Of a stretch of 64,000 nt of DNA, positions 42,782 through 52,689 are shown one piece after another. Within the stretch, counting starts at the first letter, position 1. Every line of letters begins with the position of its first letter. The position numbers and the translations under genes are program-made. This DNA comes from VAZQ01 sp035263865 (GTDB lineage Bacteria; Pseudomonadota; Alphaproteobacteria; Rhizobiales; Xanthobacteraceae), in NCBI GenBank assembly GCA_035263865.1, contig DATFQX010000443.1:1-64000 (forward strand). The letters run 5' to 3'. A model generated the notes under the pieces. The model saw only the letters and a list, made by a program, of their open reading frames with translations. It had not been told where the DNA came from and ran no database searches.

Positions 42782-43543
42782 TTATTTTCCGGACCAGTGG
42801 ACGAATTGGCGCTCGACGAGCAGAAACATGAGGTTGAGGCCGTAGCCCAGCCCGCCGGCGGCGAAGATCGCCGCGTACATGTCGGGCATGGCGAAGAGCT
42901 GCTGCGCCTCGAATACGCGCTGGCCGAGCCCGTCGGTGGAGCCAATGAACATCTCCGCCACCACGACGATCACGAGCGCAAGCGAGACGCCGTTGCGCAG
43001 GCCGACGAAGGTCTGCGGCAACGACTCGAGCAGCATCACGTCGGTTAGGACGCGTATACGCGAAGCGCCCATCACCTTGGCAGCAAGGAGCCGCGTCTTG
43101 CGGGCGTTCATGACGCCATAAGCGACATTGAACAAAATGACCAGCGCGGCGCCGAACGCGGCGACCGAAATCTTGGTTTTGTCGCCGACCCCGAACAGCA
43201 CCAGGAATAAGGGAAACATGGCTGAGGCAGGAGTGGAGCGGAAAAAATCGACGACAAACTCGACCGAGCGATAGACCCGTTCCGAGGCGCCCAGCGCGAT
43301 GCCGAGCGGAATGGCGATCGCCGCGGCGATCAGGATGGCCAAGATGGTGCGCTCGAGCGTGCGCATGAAATCGAAGCCAAGCCGACCACCTGCCAAGCCG
43401 TTCCACAGTGCGCGGAAAGTATCGACCGGTGACGGCAATAGGACAGGATCGACGATCTGATACCACACGGCCAAATACCAGATGACGATGAGACCGACGA
43501 CCCCGATGATCGGCAGGTAAGGATCGAAATGGACCGGCTTCAT
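42782..43543 (-). CDS. NitT/TauT family ABC transporter permease
   Basis: A 253-residue permease with six helices; LLPSPVDTFRALWN lies after the first helix, and the ATPase contact loop is AAKVMGASRIRVLTDVMLLESLPQTFVGLR (about residues 152-182). It is the last gene of the ring-opening operon. Its start overlaps the ATPase stop by 4 bases. Confidence 0.9.
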   Translation of the reverse strand: MKPVHFDPYLPIIGVVGLIVIWYLAVWYQIVDPVLLPSPVDTFRALWNGLAGGRLGFDFMRTLERTILAILIAAAIAIPLGIALGASERVYRSVEFVVDFFRSTPASAMFPLFLVLFGVGDKTKISVAAFGAALVILFNVAYGVMNARKTRLLAAKVMGASRIRVLTDVMLLESLPQTFVGLRNGVSLALVIVVVAEMFIGSTDGLGQRVFEAQQLFAMPDMYAAIFAAGGLGYGLNLMFLLVERQFVHWSGK

Positions 43544-44361
43544 CCCTTGCGCACCTCCCGCTGGAAAATCTCGAGGCAGTGCGCCTTGACCCGGACGAAA
43601 TCGTGCTGCGACAGCGTTGCGTCGCTGCGCGGCCGCGCGGCGTCATAATGCACGTAGTCCGCGATGGTGGCCGGACGGCGCGAGAGCAGGAGGATGCGAT
43701 CGGCGAGGTAAACCGCCTCCTCGAGATCATGCGAGACGAGCACTGTCGTTGTGCCGGTCTCCACGAAGATGCGCTGGAGCTGATCGCGCACGAACAGCGT
43801 CATCTCGTAATCGAGCGCCGAGAACGGCTCGTCGAGAAACAGGATTTGCGGTTCGACAACGAGCGCTCGCATGATGGAGACGAGCTGCTGCTGTCCGCCG
43901 GACAATTCATAGGGATAGCGGTTGAGGTCGATCTTGACGCCAAGCCCTGCCACCATCCGTTCGGTGCGCGTGCGCCGTTTGGCCTTCGGCAGCTTCATCA
44001 GTTTCAGGGGATATTGGATGTTGTCGATCGCCCGCAGCCAGGGAAACAGCGCCTCGCGATAATTCTGAAAGACGTACCCGAACTTGATGTCGCGCAGCGG
44101 CCTGCCGTCGAACAGGATTTCTCCGGCGTCGATCGGAATTAAGCCGGTGATCATGTTGATCAGAGTGCTCTTGCCGCAGCCGTTCGGGCCGAATATCGAC
44201 ACGAGCTTGCCGCGCGGGATGTCGAGATCGAAGCGGTCGTAGACGACTGCGTCGGGAAAGCGCTTAGTCAGGCCGCGGACGGTCACCGCGGGAACCTCGC
44301 CAGCATCGCTCCTCGAGGCTCGAGCCTCGTGCGCTCGTGCCACCGGGCTGTCCCACCCCAT
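43540..44361 (-). CDS. NitT/TauT family ABC transporter ATP-binding protein
   Basis: A 273-residue ATPase: Walker A GPNGCGKST, Q-loop YVFQNYREALFPWLRAIDNIQYPL, signature LSGGQQQLVSIMRALV, Walker B ILFLDEPFSALD and H-loop LVSHDLEEAV. It has an N-terminal extension of about 25 residues before VTVRGLTKRF, so the true start could be somewhat downstream. It begins 11 bases after the binding-protein stop. Confidence 0.9.
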   Translation of the reverse strand: MGWDSPVARAHEARASRSDAGEVPAVTVRGLTKRFPDAVVYDRFDLDIPRGKLVSIFGPNGCGKSTLINMITGLIPIDAGEILFDGRPLRDIKFGYVFQNYREALFPWLRAIDNIQYPLKLMKLPKAKRRTRTERMVAGLGVKIDLNRYPYELSGGQQQLVSIMRALVVEPQILFLDEPFSALDYEMTLFVRDQLQRIFVETGTTTVLVSHDLEEAVYLADRILLLSRRPATIADYVHYDAARPRSDATLSQHDFVRVKAHCLEIFQREVRKG

Positions 44362-44372
44362 GCGTTGGATCC

Positions 44373-45341
44373 TCAGAACGTCTGCAGATATTTGGTGACG
44401 TCCACCTTCTCACTGAGCGTGCCGGTTTCAACCGAGAAATCGATGAATTTCTGATAATCGGCCTTGTCCTTTGCGGTGAGATCCTTAGCCATGAAGTAGC
44501 GGATCATGGGCACCGTATCGACGACGTCATCGGGGGTAAACGTATTCTTGAGCAGGTGCTTGCGCGCTTCTTGTGGATTGGAATTGATGAGTTCGACCGC
44601 CTTGCCCCACGCCGCCGTGAAACGCTTGGCCACGTCCGGCCGACCCTTGATGAAGTCGCTCGTCAACGCACAGCCTGCGACGAATGCATTGGCATTGGGA
44701 TCGCCCAGCACGTAATGGGCGATGACCCCAACCTCGATCGTGGTAGCGACCCCCAGCTTGCGCATGGTGGACGCGTTGGGCTCGAGCGTGTAGCCGGCAT
44801 CGAAGGTGCCGGCCTGCATCACGTTGACATGCTGGCCCATATCGAGCTGATCGATGGTGTAGTCGCCCTCTTTCAATCCCGCCGCAGCCAGCGCTGCTTT
44901 CGCCATGGTTACGTTGGCCGGCCCGGGCGCGGACATGATTTTGGCGCCCTTGAGGTCCTTGAGCGAGGTCGCCGGAAAACCCTTGCGGACGACGAACTGC
45001 TCCATCTGGTAAGTCCGGTTCTGGCTGTTCACCGAAACGTACATGGCAACGCCGGGCTTTTTGATGTTGGCGTTCATGCCTTCGATTGTCACCAGCACCG
45101 CCGAAGCATCAATCTGATTGGTGATCATTGCCGCCACGTTAGGCGGGCCACCAATCAGCCGCACCATTTCCGGCTCGATGTTGTGCTCCTTGAAGAAACC
45201 GCGCTCGACCGCGACGAAATAAGGGAGCGAGGAGCTGACCGGGAAAACGCCGACCTTGACCTTGTCCTGCGCCGCCGCCGTTGTAGCGAGGGTCGCCATC
45301 ACAGCGAGCGCGCACACGAGCTGTAACGCATACCTATTCAT
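44373..45341 (-). CDS. NMT1/THI5-like ABC transporter substrate-binding protein
   Basis: A 322-residue exported binding protein with signal peptide MNRYALQLVCALAVMATLA...AAAQ and mature start KVKVGVFPVSSSLPYFVAVERGFF. It ends GTLSEKVDVTKYLQTF, the complete form of the C-terminus that is lost by frameshift in the paralogue at 14279. The family includes binding proteins for pyrimidines, taurine and nitrate. Its place directly after the ring-opening amidohydrolase suggests that it binds the cyclic amide substrate of this operon. GGAG lies 8 bases upstream of the ATG. Confidence 0.9.
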   Translation of the reverse strand: MNRYALQLVCALAVMATLATTAAAQDKVKVGVFPVSSSLPYFVAVERGFFKEHNIEPEMVRLIGGPPNVAAMITNQIDASAVLVTIEGMNANIKKPGVAMYVSVNSQNRTYQMEQFVVRKGFPATSLKDLKGAKIMSAPGPANVTMAKAALAAAGLKEGDYTIDQLDMGQHVNVMQAGTFDAGYTLEPNASTMRKLGVATTIEVGVIAHYVLGDPNANAFVAGCALTSDFIKGRPDVAKRFTAAWGKAVELINSNPQEARKHLLKNTFTPDDVVDTVPMIRYFMAKDLTAKDKADYQKFIDFSVETGTLSEKVDVTKYLQTF

Positions 45342-45404
45342 CGTATCGTCTCCATGTCTTCGCGGACCACTGCCGCAATCAAGCAAGGCGCGTGCCGCCC
45401 CGGC

Positions 45405-46499
45405 CTATTCCCCCGCATCGATGATGGCAATCACGGGCCCACCGCCGTGCGGGCCCTGATGCATCGCATCGACCGACACGAACACCGCCGGATCGCCGAT
45501 TGCCGCCGCTGCCACCCCGCCCACGGCGGCCTTGGAATGGCGGTGGTGGTGTACATCGGAATCGTCAAGCATGATCTGGCGGCGTCCGCGCAGCGTGCCG
45601 CGACGATCGGCCTCGCATTTGATGAAGCAGTTGATCAGCCGGCCGTCGAGATCCGCGGCGCGCGGCCGTGTCGGTAGATCAAGGCCGGCGTTGCGGATGG
45701 CATCGTAGATGCCGTCGAGATCGAGGGCGTCGTGCATCAGCGCATGCCCAATGCGGTAGCGCCCCCCTGCGCCTGCTTTGTTGCCGAGCAGCACGACCTG
45801 TGCCTGCGTAAGCTCGACGCCTGAGGAGCACGACGCAACGGAAGAGTAAAGGTCAAGGTCCTTGCAGATCTGTTCGGCGCGCGGCGGCTTAATCTCACCG
45901 AGCGCAGCCGCGATGCCAAGCGCGGCCGTGCCGTTCGAGACACCCATCGAGTCGTGCACCTCGCAGGCGACCTCATTCCCGCGTGATAGCGCGTCGCGTA
46001 CGGAATCAATGGTGAGCAGCGGCGTCTTGGTCTGAACGTAATGTACGTTGTTCGGATCATCGATGCCGGCCTCGCGCATCGCGGCTTTCACCGCTTGCGC
46101 GACTTTCTCAACCATCGCCGGGCGGCCGATATCTTCGGGTAAGAGCTCCGCGCTCATTGCGGTTCCGATCGCCAGGCGCAATTTCGAGGCGGGGCCGGTC
46201 CTCGCGTTCCGCGCGAACACGGTCGCGTGCGGGGTGATGACCCCGTCGCAGCCGCCCGACCAGACCATCGGGATGGCGGCGATCTCCGATTCGCTGCGCT
46301 TGCCGTGCCTTTGCAGCGCCCGGCGAAAGGCCTGGTCGGCCAGGATGCGCGTGAAGTCGTTGACGCCGCCATTGCCTGCGGTCTTGCCGATGACGGCGAT
46401 CACCTCGTCCGCGGCGAACTGCCCGCGCGCGAAGCAGGCCTCGAGCCCGGAGGCGTCCTGAACCGTCTTGAGCTCCACCTTTGCCGCTTCGATCGCCAT
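45405..46499 (-). CDS. Ring-opening amidohydrolase (cyanuric acid hydrolase / barbiturase family)
   Basis: A 364-residue protein of the AtzD/barbiturase ('toblerone fold') family, built of three similar repeats. Each repeat supplies a Ser/Lys pair: K39 (VIGKTAGNG) with S81 (WSGGCDG), K158 (VQTKTP) with S225/S226 (SCSSGVEL), and K294 (FIKCEA) with S322 (HRHSKAAVGG). All are present, so the enzyme should be active. Known members open cyanuric acid or barbituric acid by hydrolysing a cyclic imide bond. The true substrate here is not known. The ATG at 46499 is used; a GTG at 46538 would overlap the hyuB-like gene. Confidence 0.88.
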   Translation of the reverse strand: MAIEAAKVELKTVQDASGLEACFARGQFAADEVIAVIGKTAGNGGVNDFTRILADQAFRRALQRHGKRSESEIAAIPMVWSGGCDGVITPHATVFARNARTGPASKLRLAIGTAMSAELLPEDIGRPAMVEKVAQAVKAAMREAGIDDPNNVHYVQTKTPLLTIDSVRDALSRGNEVACEVHDSMGVSNGTAALGIAAALGEIKPPRAEQICKDLDLYSSVASCSSGVELTQAQVVLLGNKAGAGGRYRIGHALMHDALDLDGIYDAIRNAGLDLPTRPRAADLDGRLINCFIKCEADRRGTLRGRRQIMLDDSDVHHHRHSKAAVGGVAAAAIGDPAVFVSVDAMHQGPHGGGPVIAIIDAGE

Positions 46500-46510
46500 G
46501 GGTCCATACG

Positions 46511-48400
46511 CTATGTGGTCTTCATCCGTGGCGCGCACTCACCCCGCATCATTGGTTCATACGCTGGCCCGCGGTCGATCATCAGTCGCGGCGCCACACG
46601 TCGGGCGCGCAGCTCGGCGCGCAGCTTCGCCGTCGCCGCGACGTCGACATCATAGTCGTCCGAGGCTGCATCAGGCTCAAGGACGACGCCATAGTCGTCC
46701 CGCGCTGCCCGATGCGATACGCGGCTCTCCGTCACATCGTGCGCGACCAGCTCCGGCTCCCGGTCGAGCGGATCGCCCCAGCCGCCGCCGCCCGTCGTGA
46801 CCACGCGCACCACCTGCCCCGCCAGCACCGGGTCGCCATCGACGAGGCCGCCGAGGTCGCGCGGAGTGCCTTCGAGATCAGCCGTGACGCAAAAGGGTTG
46901 TCCGGCGACTCCGCCGTTGACGCCATAGCAGCCGAGCCGCACCCGGTCGGCGGTGACAATGGTGCGGCAATCCACCAGCGCGCGGTAGTGCTTTTCGTAG
47001 CCAAGGCCGCCCCGCCGCTTGCCGGCGCCGCCGGAGTCTGTCCGCAGCGCCAGCTTCTCGACCAATAGCGGAAACCGCGTCTCGGTGAATTCGGCAGGTT
47101 GATTGCGCGAGTCGGGGACGATGTGGATAGCGTCGCTTCCGTCGGCGTAATAGCGGCCACCCGAGCCGCCGCCCAGCACCTCGCGGGAGAGGAACGGCTT
47201 GCCGTCGGCATCATGACCGAAGAAGCCGGTATAACGGATGGTCTCCTGGTCCGCAGGCATGCGCCCCTCGACCGCCTGCGCCACCACGCCCGCCAACAAT
47301 CCCAGGCAGCGCAGCAGCACGAACGAGCGCGCATTGGTCGCGGCCGGCCATCGCGGCGTGATCAGCGTGCCCTTGGGTGGGAAGACGACATCGAACACCT
47401 CGCACACGCCTTCGTTGACGTGGATCTCGGCGGCGCGCTCCGGCGTGTCGGCAAGATTTCGCAGGATCGGCGCGATCCACTTAATGAGAAAGGCACCGCC
47501 GGCATAGTCCGCCGGCCAGTTGATGGGACCACTCGACTGCGGATGGGTGCCGGTGAAATCGAGCGTGATGCGCTCCCCGCGCTTGATCATCTTTAGCGCG
47601 ATTTTGTGCAGCTTGGGGTTGCTAACGCCGTCGTGCTCGACATAGTCCTCCCAGGAATATTCACCGTCAGCGATCTTCGGGAGCAGTTCCTTGCGGTAGA
47701 TCTCGCGGCATTTGTCGAGGATGGCCTGGAAGCAGGCTTCCACCGCGTCGCGTCCGAAGCGGGCAAACAGCCCCTCCATGCGTCGCGCGCCCATGACGCA
47801 GGCCTGCACCTCGCTGTCGAGATCGGCGGCAAGCATTTCAGGGACGCGCGAGTTGCGCTTGATGACGGTGAACACCGCCTCGTTGCGCACGCCCGCGCTA
47901 TATAGCTTGATCGGCGGGATTAAGAGTCCCTCCTCGAACACCGTGCGCGCCGTGCCCGGCATCGAACCGGGAACACGCCCGCCGATATCGTCATGATGGC
48001 CGAACGCCTGGATATAGGCCACTACCTCGCCTTCGTGGAATACCGGCACGGTGCTGCAGAGGTCGGGCAAATGGCCGATGCTGCCCTCGGTCAAATATGT
48101 GTCGTTCATCAGGAACACGTCGCCCGGCCGCATGGTTTCGGGCGGAAAGTCGCGCACCACGGCGTTTGGCATGGCCGAATAGGACCGGCCCGTGAGCTTG
48201 CGACAGTGGCGGTCGAACAGGCCCACGCGGTAGTCGTGCGCCTCGCGGATCATCGGACTGCGAGCGGTGCGCTCGATGGCGTATTCGATCTCGGCTTCGA
48301 TCGAATTCAACGTGCCCTCGACGATCTGCAGGATGATGGGATCGACGTTGGATGCCCCCGCCGCAAAAGTCGCCGTCGCAAGCATGCTTCGCGGATTCAT
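46511..48400 (-). CDS. Hydantoinase B / oxoprolinase family protein
   Basis: A 629-residue HyuB-type subunit. ARSPMIREAHDYRVGLFD near residue 46, GDVFLMNDTYLTEGSIGHLPD, DFTGTHPQSSGPINWP and the glycine-rich GGGSGGRYYADGSD and TTGGGGWGDPLDR segments are characteristic. With HyuA it forms ATP-dependent hydantoinases, 5-oxoprolinase, or acetone/acetophenone carboxylase-like complexes. It follows hyuA with a 4-base overlap and precedes the ring-opening amidohydrolase by 11 bases. Confidence 0.9.
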   Translation of the reverse strand: MNPRSMLATATFAAGASNVDPIILQIVEGTLNSIEAEIEYAIERTARSPMIREAHDYRVGLFDRHCRKLTGRSYSAMPNAVVRDFPPETMRPGDVFLMNDTYLTEGSIGHLPDLCSTVPVFHEGEVVAYIQAFGHHDDIGGRVPGSMPGTARTVFEEGLLIPPIKLYSAGVRNEAVFTVIKRNSRVPEMLAADLDSEVQACVMGARRMEGLFARFGRDAVEACFQAILDKCREIYRKELLPKIADGEYSWEDYVEHDGVSNPKLHKIALKMIKRGERITLDFTGTHPQSSGPINWPADYAGGAFLIKWIAPILRNLADTPERAAEIHVNEGVCEVFDVVFPPKGTLITPRWPAATNARSFVLLRCLGLLAGVVAQAVEGRMPADQETIRYTGFFGHDADGKPFLSREVLGGGSGGRYYADGSDAIHIVPDSRNQPAEFTETRFPLLVEKLALRTDSGGAGKRRGGLGYEKHYRALVDCRTIVTADRVRLGCYGVNGGVAGQPFCVTADLEGTPRDLGGLVDGDPVLAGQVVRVVTTGGGGWGDPLDREPELVAHDVTESRVSHRAARDDYGVVLEPDAASDDYDVDVAATAKLRAELRARRVAPRLMIDRGPAYEPMMRGECAPRMKTT

Positions 48401-50484
48401 CGCACGCCCTCGACTCGAACGGATCTGACGATCAGGATGCCATGCGGGTCGACTTCAAGTTTCTGGCCGGGAAAAACGACGGTGGTCGAGCCGAACTCCT
48501 CAACCACGGCCGGGCCGTCGAGACGGAACGCGGGCGGCAGTGCTGCGCGCTCGTAGACAGGGGTCTCGCCGAAGGCGCCGTCGAAATAGACCGGCCGCAC
48601 GGACTTGCGCGTCGGTCGGCCTCGCGTGCTGAGCTTGGGCACTCGCGGCCGCTCCACGAGGCCGAAGCCGGAGACGCAGAAATTGACCAGTTCGATCTTC
48701 TGTTCCCCCGCATAATTATAGCCAAACGTGCGCAGGTGCGCGGCGTGGAACGCGTCGATGAGTGCCGCCAGGAACGCGCTGTCGATCTCACCGGCAGGCG
48801 CGGCGACCCGCACTTCCATCGATTGGCCGGCATAGCGGATATCGGCTTCGCGTGCGATCCGGATCCGCATGGGATTAATGCCATCGCGTTCAAGACTGTT
48901 CACGGCATCTCGTTCCAAGGACGCATAGAGCGAGGCCACTGTCGCAAGGTCGACCGCGTCCTCGTGCATCACCTTGGTGATGATGAAATCGGTTCGCCAA
49001 TCGACGGCAAGCAGCCCGAAGGCGGACAAGTTGCCAGGGTCGCGCGGAACGATGCACGCCCTCATCCCGAGCAGTTCCATCACTGCCGGCGATTGCGCCG
49101 GCCCGGCGCCGCCGAAGGCAAGCAGCGCGAAGCCGCGCGGGTCGATGCCGCGCTGGATTGTCATCTGGCGAATTGCGTTGGCTTGATTCCAGTTGGCGAT
49201 CTCGATGATGCCATGGGCGAGCTGCTCCACGGTCATCGCGCCGGGAAGCCGCGAGGCCAAGGCGGCGAGCCCTGCGCGCGACCGCGAGACGTCGAGCGCA
49301 ACGCCACCACCGATGAGGGCGGAAGGGATGCGTCCGAGAACGAGGTTGGCATCAGTGATGGTCGGCTCTGCGCCGCCGTTGGGATAGCACATCGGCCCTG
49401 GCTCGGCGCCCGCGCTTTTCGGCCCCACCTTGAGGTGCCCTTCGCGGCCGATCCACGCGATTGATCCGCCGCCGGTACCAATGGTTCTGATGTCGATCAT
49501 CGGGATGCGCACAGGAAAGCCGCCCACCGCGCCGCCGTTCTTGACGTGCGGCTTGCCGTCTTCGATCAGACAGAGATCGGAGGAGGTGCCACCAGCATCG
49601 AGCGCGACCACGTCGGGAAAACCGGCGATCTCCGCGACCACCGCGCTCGCGAGAGCGCCGGCCGCCGGTCCCGACAGCGCCGTCGTGATCGGCTTGCGCA
49701 GCACCTGATCTGCGCTGGCAACGCCGCCGCTCGATTGCATCACGAGGAACGGCTTGTCGTGCAACGATGCGCCGAGCTCGTCGTGCACGCGATTGAGATA
49801 GCGCTCCATGTGCGGCTTGACGAACGCATCGACCAAAGTCGTGACCGCGCGCTCGTACTCGCGATATTCCGGCAGTACCACGCAGGACAGCGACAGTGTG
49901 CAATCGGGGTACTCCTGCGCGAAAATCTCAGCAAGCCGGCGCTCATGGGCGGGATTGGCATATGAGTGCATGAGGCAGATGCCGATCGCGCGCACGCCGT
50001 GTCTGCGGAAGAAGTGCGCAGCCGCACGCGCGCTCGCTTCGTCCAGCGGCCGGATCTCCTCACCGCGGAAGTTCAACCGTCCGCCGACTTCGCGGACGAA
50101 ACGGAGCGGCACGATGCGCTCCGGTTTCACCCAGAAGTACGAATTGCCGTAACCTTCCGGCACGGACTGACGCGCGATCTCCAGGAGATGGCGGAAGCCT
50201 GCGGTGACGATGAGGCCGAGTCCGCTGATTGGACCCTGCAGCAGCGCGTTTGTGGCAACGGTTGTGCCGTGGGCGAGGCCGGCGACCTCGGTCGGCGGCT
50301 CGTCGATTGCGTTGAGGATCTCGCGCACGCCGCGAACGAGGCCGATAGCCGGATTGGCGGGCGTGCTCGCAACCTTCGTGACGCGCATGGCGCCCGAGGA
50401 ACTGTCGACGCAAACGACGTCGGTGAAGGTGCCGCCGGTATCGATGCCAATGCGCAAACGAGGCTCGTGGGACGCCGATGACAT
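48397..50484 (-). CDS. Hydantoinase A / oxoprolinase family protein
   Basis: A 695-residue HyuA-type ATPase subunit. RIGIDTGGTFTD (residues 11-22) is the phosphate-binding loop of the ASKHA fold, AHGTTVATNALL the next conserved block, and LDAGGTSSDLCLIEDG with GGGSIAWIG the second nucleotide-binding half. HyuA activates a lactam or imide carbonyl by phosphorylation so that HyuB can open it. The ATG at 50484 has GGAGCGAG upstream; nine extra residues are possible. It lies 60 bases from the deacetylase-like gene. Confidence 0.9.
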   Translation of the reverse strand: MSSASHEPRLRIGIDTGGTFTDVVCVDSSSGAMRVTKVASTPANPAIGLVRGVREILNAIDEPPTEVAGLAHGTTVATNALLQGPISGLGLIVTAGFRHLLEIARQSVPEGYGNSYFWVKPERIVPLRFVREVGGRLNFRGEEIRPLDEASARAAAHFFRRHGVRAIGICLMHSYANPAHERRLAEIFAQEYPDCTLSLSCVVLPEYREYERAVTTLVDAFVKPHMERYLNRVHDELGASLHDKPFLVMQSSGGVASADQVLRKPITTALSGPAAGALASAVVAEIAGFPDVVALDAGGTSSDLCLIEDGKPHVKNGGAVGGFPVRIPMIDIRTIGTGGGSIAWIGREGHLKVGPKSAGAEPGPMCYPNGGAEPTITDANLVLGRIPSALIGGGVALDVSRSRAGLAALASRLPGAMTVEQLAHGIIEIANWNQANAIRQMTIQRGIDPRGFALLAFGGAGPAQSPAVMELLGMRACIVPRDPGNLSAFGLLAVDWRTDFIITKVMHEDAVDLATVASLYASLERDAVNSLERDGINPMRIRIAREADIRYAGQSMEVRVAAPAGEIDSAFLAALIDAFHAAHLRTFGYNYAGEQKIELVNFCVSGFGLVERPRVPKLSTRGRPTRKSVRPVYFDGAFGETPVYERAALPPAFRLDGPAVVEEFGSTTVVFPGQKLEVDPHGILIVRSVRVEGVR

Positions 50485-50544
50485 GCCGCGCTCGCTCCGG
50501 AAGCGATGCAATCGAGCTTGTTTTGGCCGAGATGGGCCGAGGCT

Positions 50545-51444
50545 TCAACTGCCCGGAATGAGGCCTTTGGGCAGCGAGAAGCAGTACTTGGCGATGTCTG
50601 CCGCGCGTGTGTACCAGACGCGGTCCTTGTGCTTGTGCTCGACGCAGTGCTTGATGGCTTGGCGCACCGGCCGCAGTCGGAACGGCTGTCCGACGATGAA
50701 GCCGTGCAAAGCGAGCGCAAAGACGAGCGGTTGGCGCTCCGATTGCTCCAACATTTCCTCGAACTGATCGACGATCATTTCGGCGAACTCACGGCCGGTA
50801 TGATCGCGATGCGCTTGTGATCCCGCGTCGTTCAGTTCCATGGGATAGGGGACCGAGAGCAACGGACCTGCGCGCGTTTGCATCCAGATCGGCTGGTCAT
50901 CGACCGGCCAATCGAGCAAGTGCGTATAGCCGGCCTCTTTGAGCAGATCCGGCGTGATGTTGGATTCGAGCGCGCCGGGTCCCATCCAACCCGTCGGCCG
51001 TACGCCCACGTGTTTCTCGAGTACGGCGGTGCATTCCTCGATCGCGCGCGCCTCGTCCTGCTCCCACATCCCCCGCAGCAGCTCGGCATTCGTGCGCCCG
51101 TGACCGAGCACGTCGTCACCGCGCGCTCTGATCTTTTCCACGATCTGCGGGTAGTGATAGCACACGCTGCTGTTTAACAGGATGGAGGCGGGCAGCTTCA
51201 GCTCGTCGAGCATTTCGAAGAAGCGCCAATTGCCGATGCGGTTTCCATAGTCGCGCCACGCGAAGTTGCGCGTCGTCTGCTGCCCACTGCGCACCGGGTC
51301 CATCCCCAGCCCAGCGCCGAACGCGAAGTGCTCGATGTTGAGCGCGATATAGAAGGCAAGCCGCCTGTCACCCGGCCAACTATAGTCTTTCCGCTCGACG
51401 ATCGGCGAATAGGCATAGCGGTTGTGGGCGGGGAGTTTCAGCAT
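50545..51444 (-). CDS. Polysaccharide-deacetylase-fold protein, PuuE/allantoinase-like
   Basis: A 299-residue NodB-fold protein. It contains RIGNWRFFEMLDELKLPASILLNS, GDDVLGHGRTN, GWMGPGALESN and a late FALALHGFIVGQP, the pattern of the PuuE branch (metal-independent allantoinases) rather than of sugar deacetylases, as the usual first Asp-Asp of deacetylases is missing (YIALNIEHF). PuuE hydrolyses allantoin, a hydantoin ring; this protein may open or trim a similar ureide. The ATG at 51444 has GGAGG 5 bases upstream and is preferred over 51474. It is the first gene of the seven-gene operon. Confidence 0.8.
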   Translation of the reverse strand: MLKLPAHNRYAYSPIVERKDYSWPGDRRLAFYIALNIEHFAFGAGLGMDPVRSGQQTTRNFAWRDYGNRIGNWRFFEMLDELKLPASILLNSSVCYHYPQIVEKIRARGDDVLGHGRTNAELLRGMWEQDEARAIEECTAVLEKHVGVRPTGWMGPGALESNITPDLLKEAGYTHLLDWPVDDQPIWMQTRAGPLLSVPYPMELNDAGSQAHRDHTGREFAEMIVDQFEEMLEQSERQPLVFALALHGFIVGQPFRLRPVRQAIKHCVEHKHKDRVWYTRAADIAKYCFSLPKGLIPGS

Positions 51445-51584
51445 GGGATCCTCCATCTCGGCAATTGTTGCCATCCAATGATGTGGCTTTGACCGTGGGG
51501 CAGCCTACCCTTCGCGAAGAGCGGCCCGAAATGTGATATCATCTCCAAACAGCGGCTGGCACACGCTAGAGCGTTCGAGAACAT

Positions 51585-52475
51585 ATGCGATCCGACGTCG
51601 ATCGGCAGCTCCCGCGGGCCGGCGAAATTTTTCTGGATCACCTCGCCCATTTTGTGCCTGACGCCGAGGCAGCGAGCCGTGCGCTGGCACGCGCCGGCTT
51701 TGCTCCTACGCCCATTTCTGTTCAGGTCAATCCAGACCCGGACGGAGCGCCGCGTCCCACTGGCACCGGCAACGTCACCGCCATGTTCGCGCGTGGCTAC
51801 ATCGAAATCCTATTCAAAACCTCCGACGCTCCTCTCGCCCGCGAATTCGAGGCTGGTCTCGCGCGCCATCCCGGCGTGCATTTGATGGCCTTTGCGGTGG
51901 CCGATGCCGCCGCTGCGCGGCGCCGACTCGCGGAGGGCGGGTTTCGGGTGCGGCCTCTGGTGGAGATGCAGCGCCCGGTCGATGCCGAAGGACAAGCCGC
52001 GACTGCGGCCTTTACGATTGCGCGCGTCGAACCAGGCGAGATGCCGGAGGGCCGCATCCAAGTCCTGACCCATCGCACTGAGCGCGCCGTCTGGCAGCCA
52101 CGCTGGCTCTCCCATCCCAACGGCGCGTGGGCGCTAAAGCGCGTCCTCATTGCGGTGGCCGATGTGCACGAGACAGCTCGGCGGTTTGCCCGTTTCACCG
52201 GCCGTGCACCGGCACCTATGCCATTCGGCCAGACAATCGCGCTCGATCGCGGTCGCGTCGATCTCCTCGCCGCCGATGAATTCGGTCGCATACTGCCGGA
52301 GGTGCCGATCCCATCGCTGCCTTTCGTCGGAGCGTATAAGATCAGGGTGCAGTCGCTGACGTTGGCGGCCGACTTGCTGACGCAGGCCGGCCTCCTCGTG
52401 CGGCAGCGCGATCGCGAGCTGGTCTCGATATTCCCCCCAGAGCTCGGGCATGGCGCTTGGCTGTTTGCGGAATGA
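51585..52475 (+). CDS. VOC/glyoxalase-like domain protein
   Basis: A 296-residue protein resembling Glyoxalase_3-type VOC proteins: DHLAHFVPDAEAASRALARAGF at the N-terminus, YIEILFKTSDAP, and a second half starting LKRVLIAVADVHETARRFARFTG. The expected metal ligands His (LDHLAHF) and Glu (IEILF) are visible in the first module. The reaction is unknown. It is divergent from the ring-opening operon, sharing a 140-base promoter region. A weak stem TTGCGG/CCGCAA spans its stop codon at 52465-52482 without a following U-run. Confidence 0.75.
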   Translation: MRSDVDRQLPRAGEIFLDHLAHFVPDAEAASRALARAGFAPTPISVQVNPDPDGAPRPTGTGNVTAMFARGYIEILFKTSDAPLAREFEAGLARHPGVHLMAFAVADAAAARRRLAEGGFRVRPLVEMQRPVDAEGQAATAAFTIARVEPGEMPEGRIQVLTHRTERAVWQPRWLSHPNGAWALKRVLIAVADVHETARRFARFTGRAPAPMPFGQTIALDRGRVDLLAADEFGRILPEVPIPSLPFVGAYKIRVQSLTLAADLLTQAGLLVRQRDRELVSIFPPELGHGAWLFAE

Positions 52476-52689
52476 ACCGCAATAGGTCGCGTCAAGCGCG
52501 TTTCGCGCGAACCAGGCGCCCTGGAGAGCAGCATTCGCCGTAGCGGGGGTCGAGCCGCATCTTTCACCTCTTCAAAGGCAGGCCAATGGCGCTTGTGCTC
52601 GCGAAAACTGTGCTCCTCGGAGGGTCGCCGCTCACCGACAGCGACAGAATCAGCCTCGCCGTATCCAGTGCCAACCAGCGCATTAGCGT

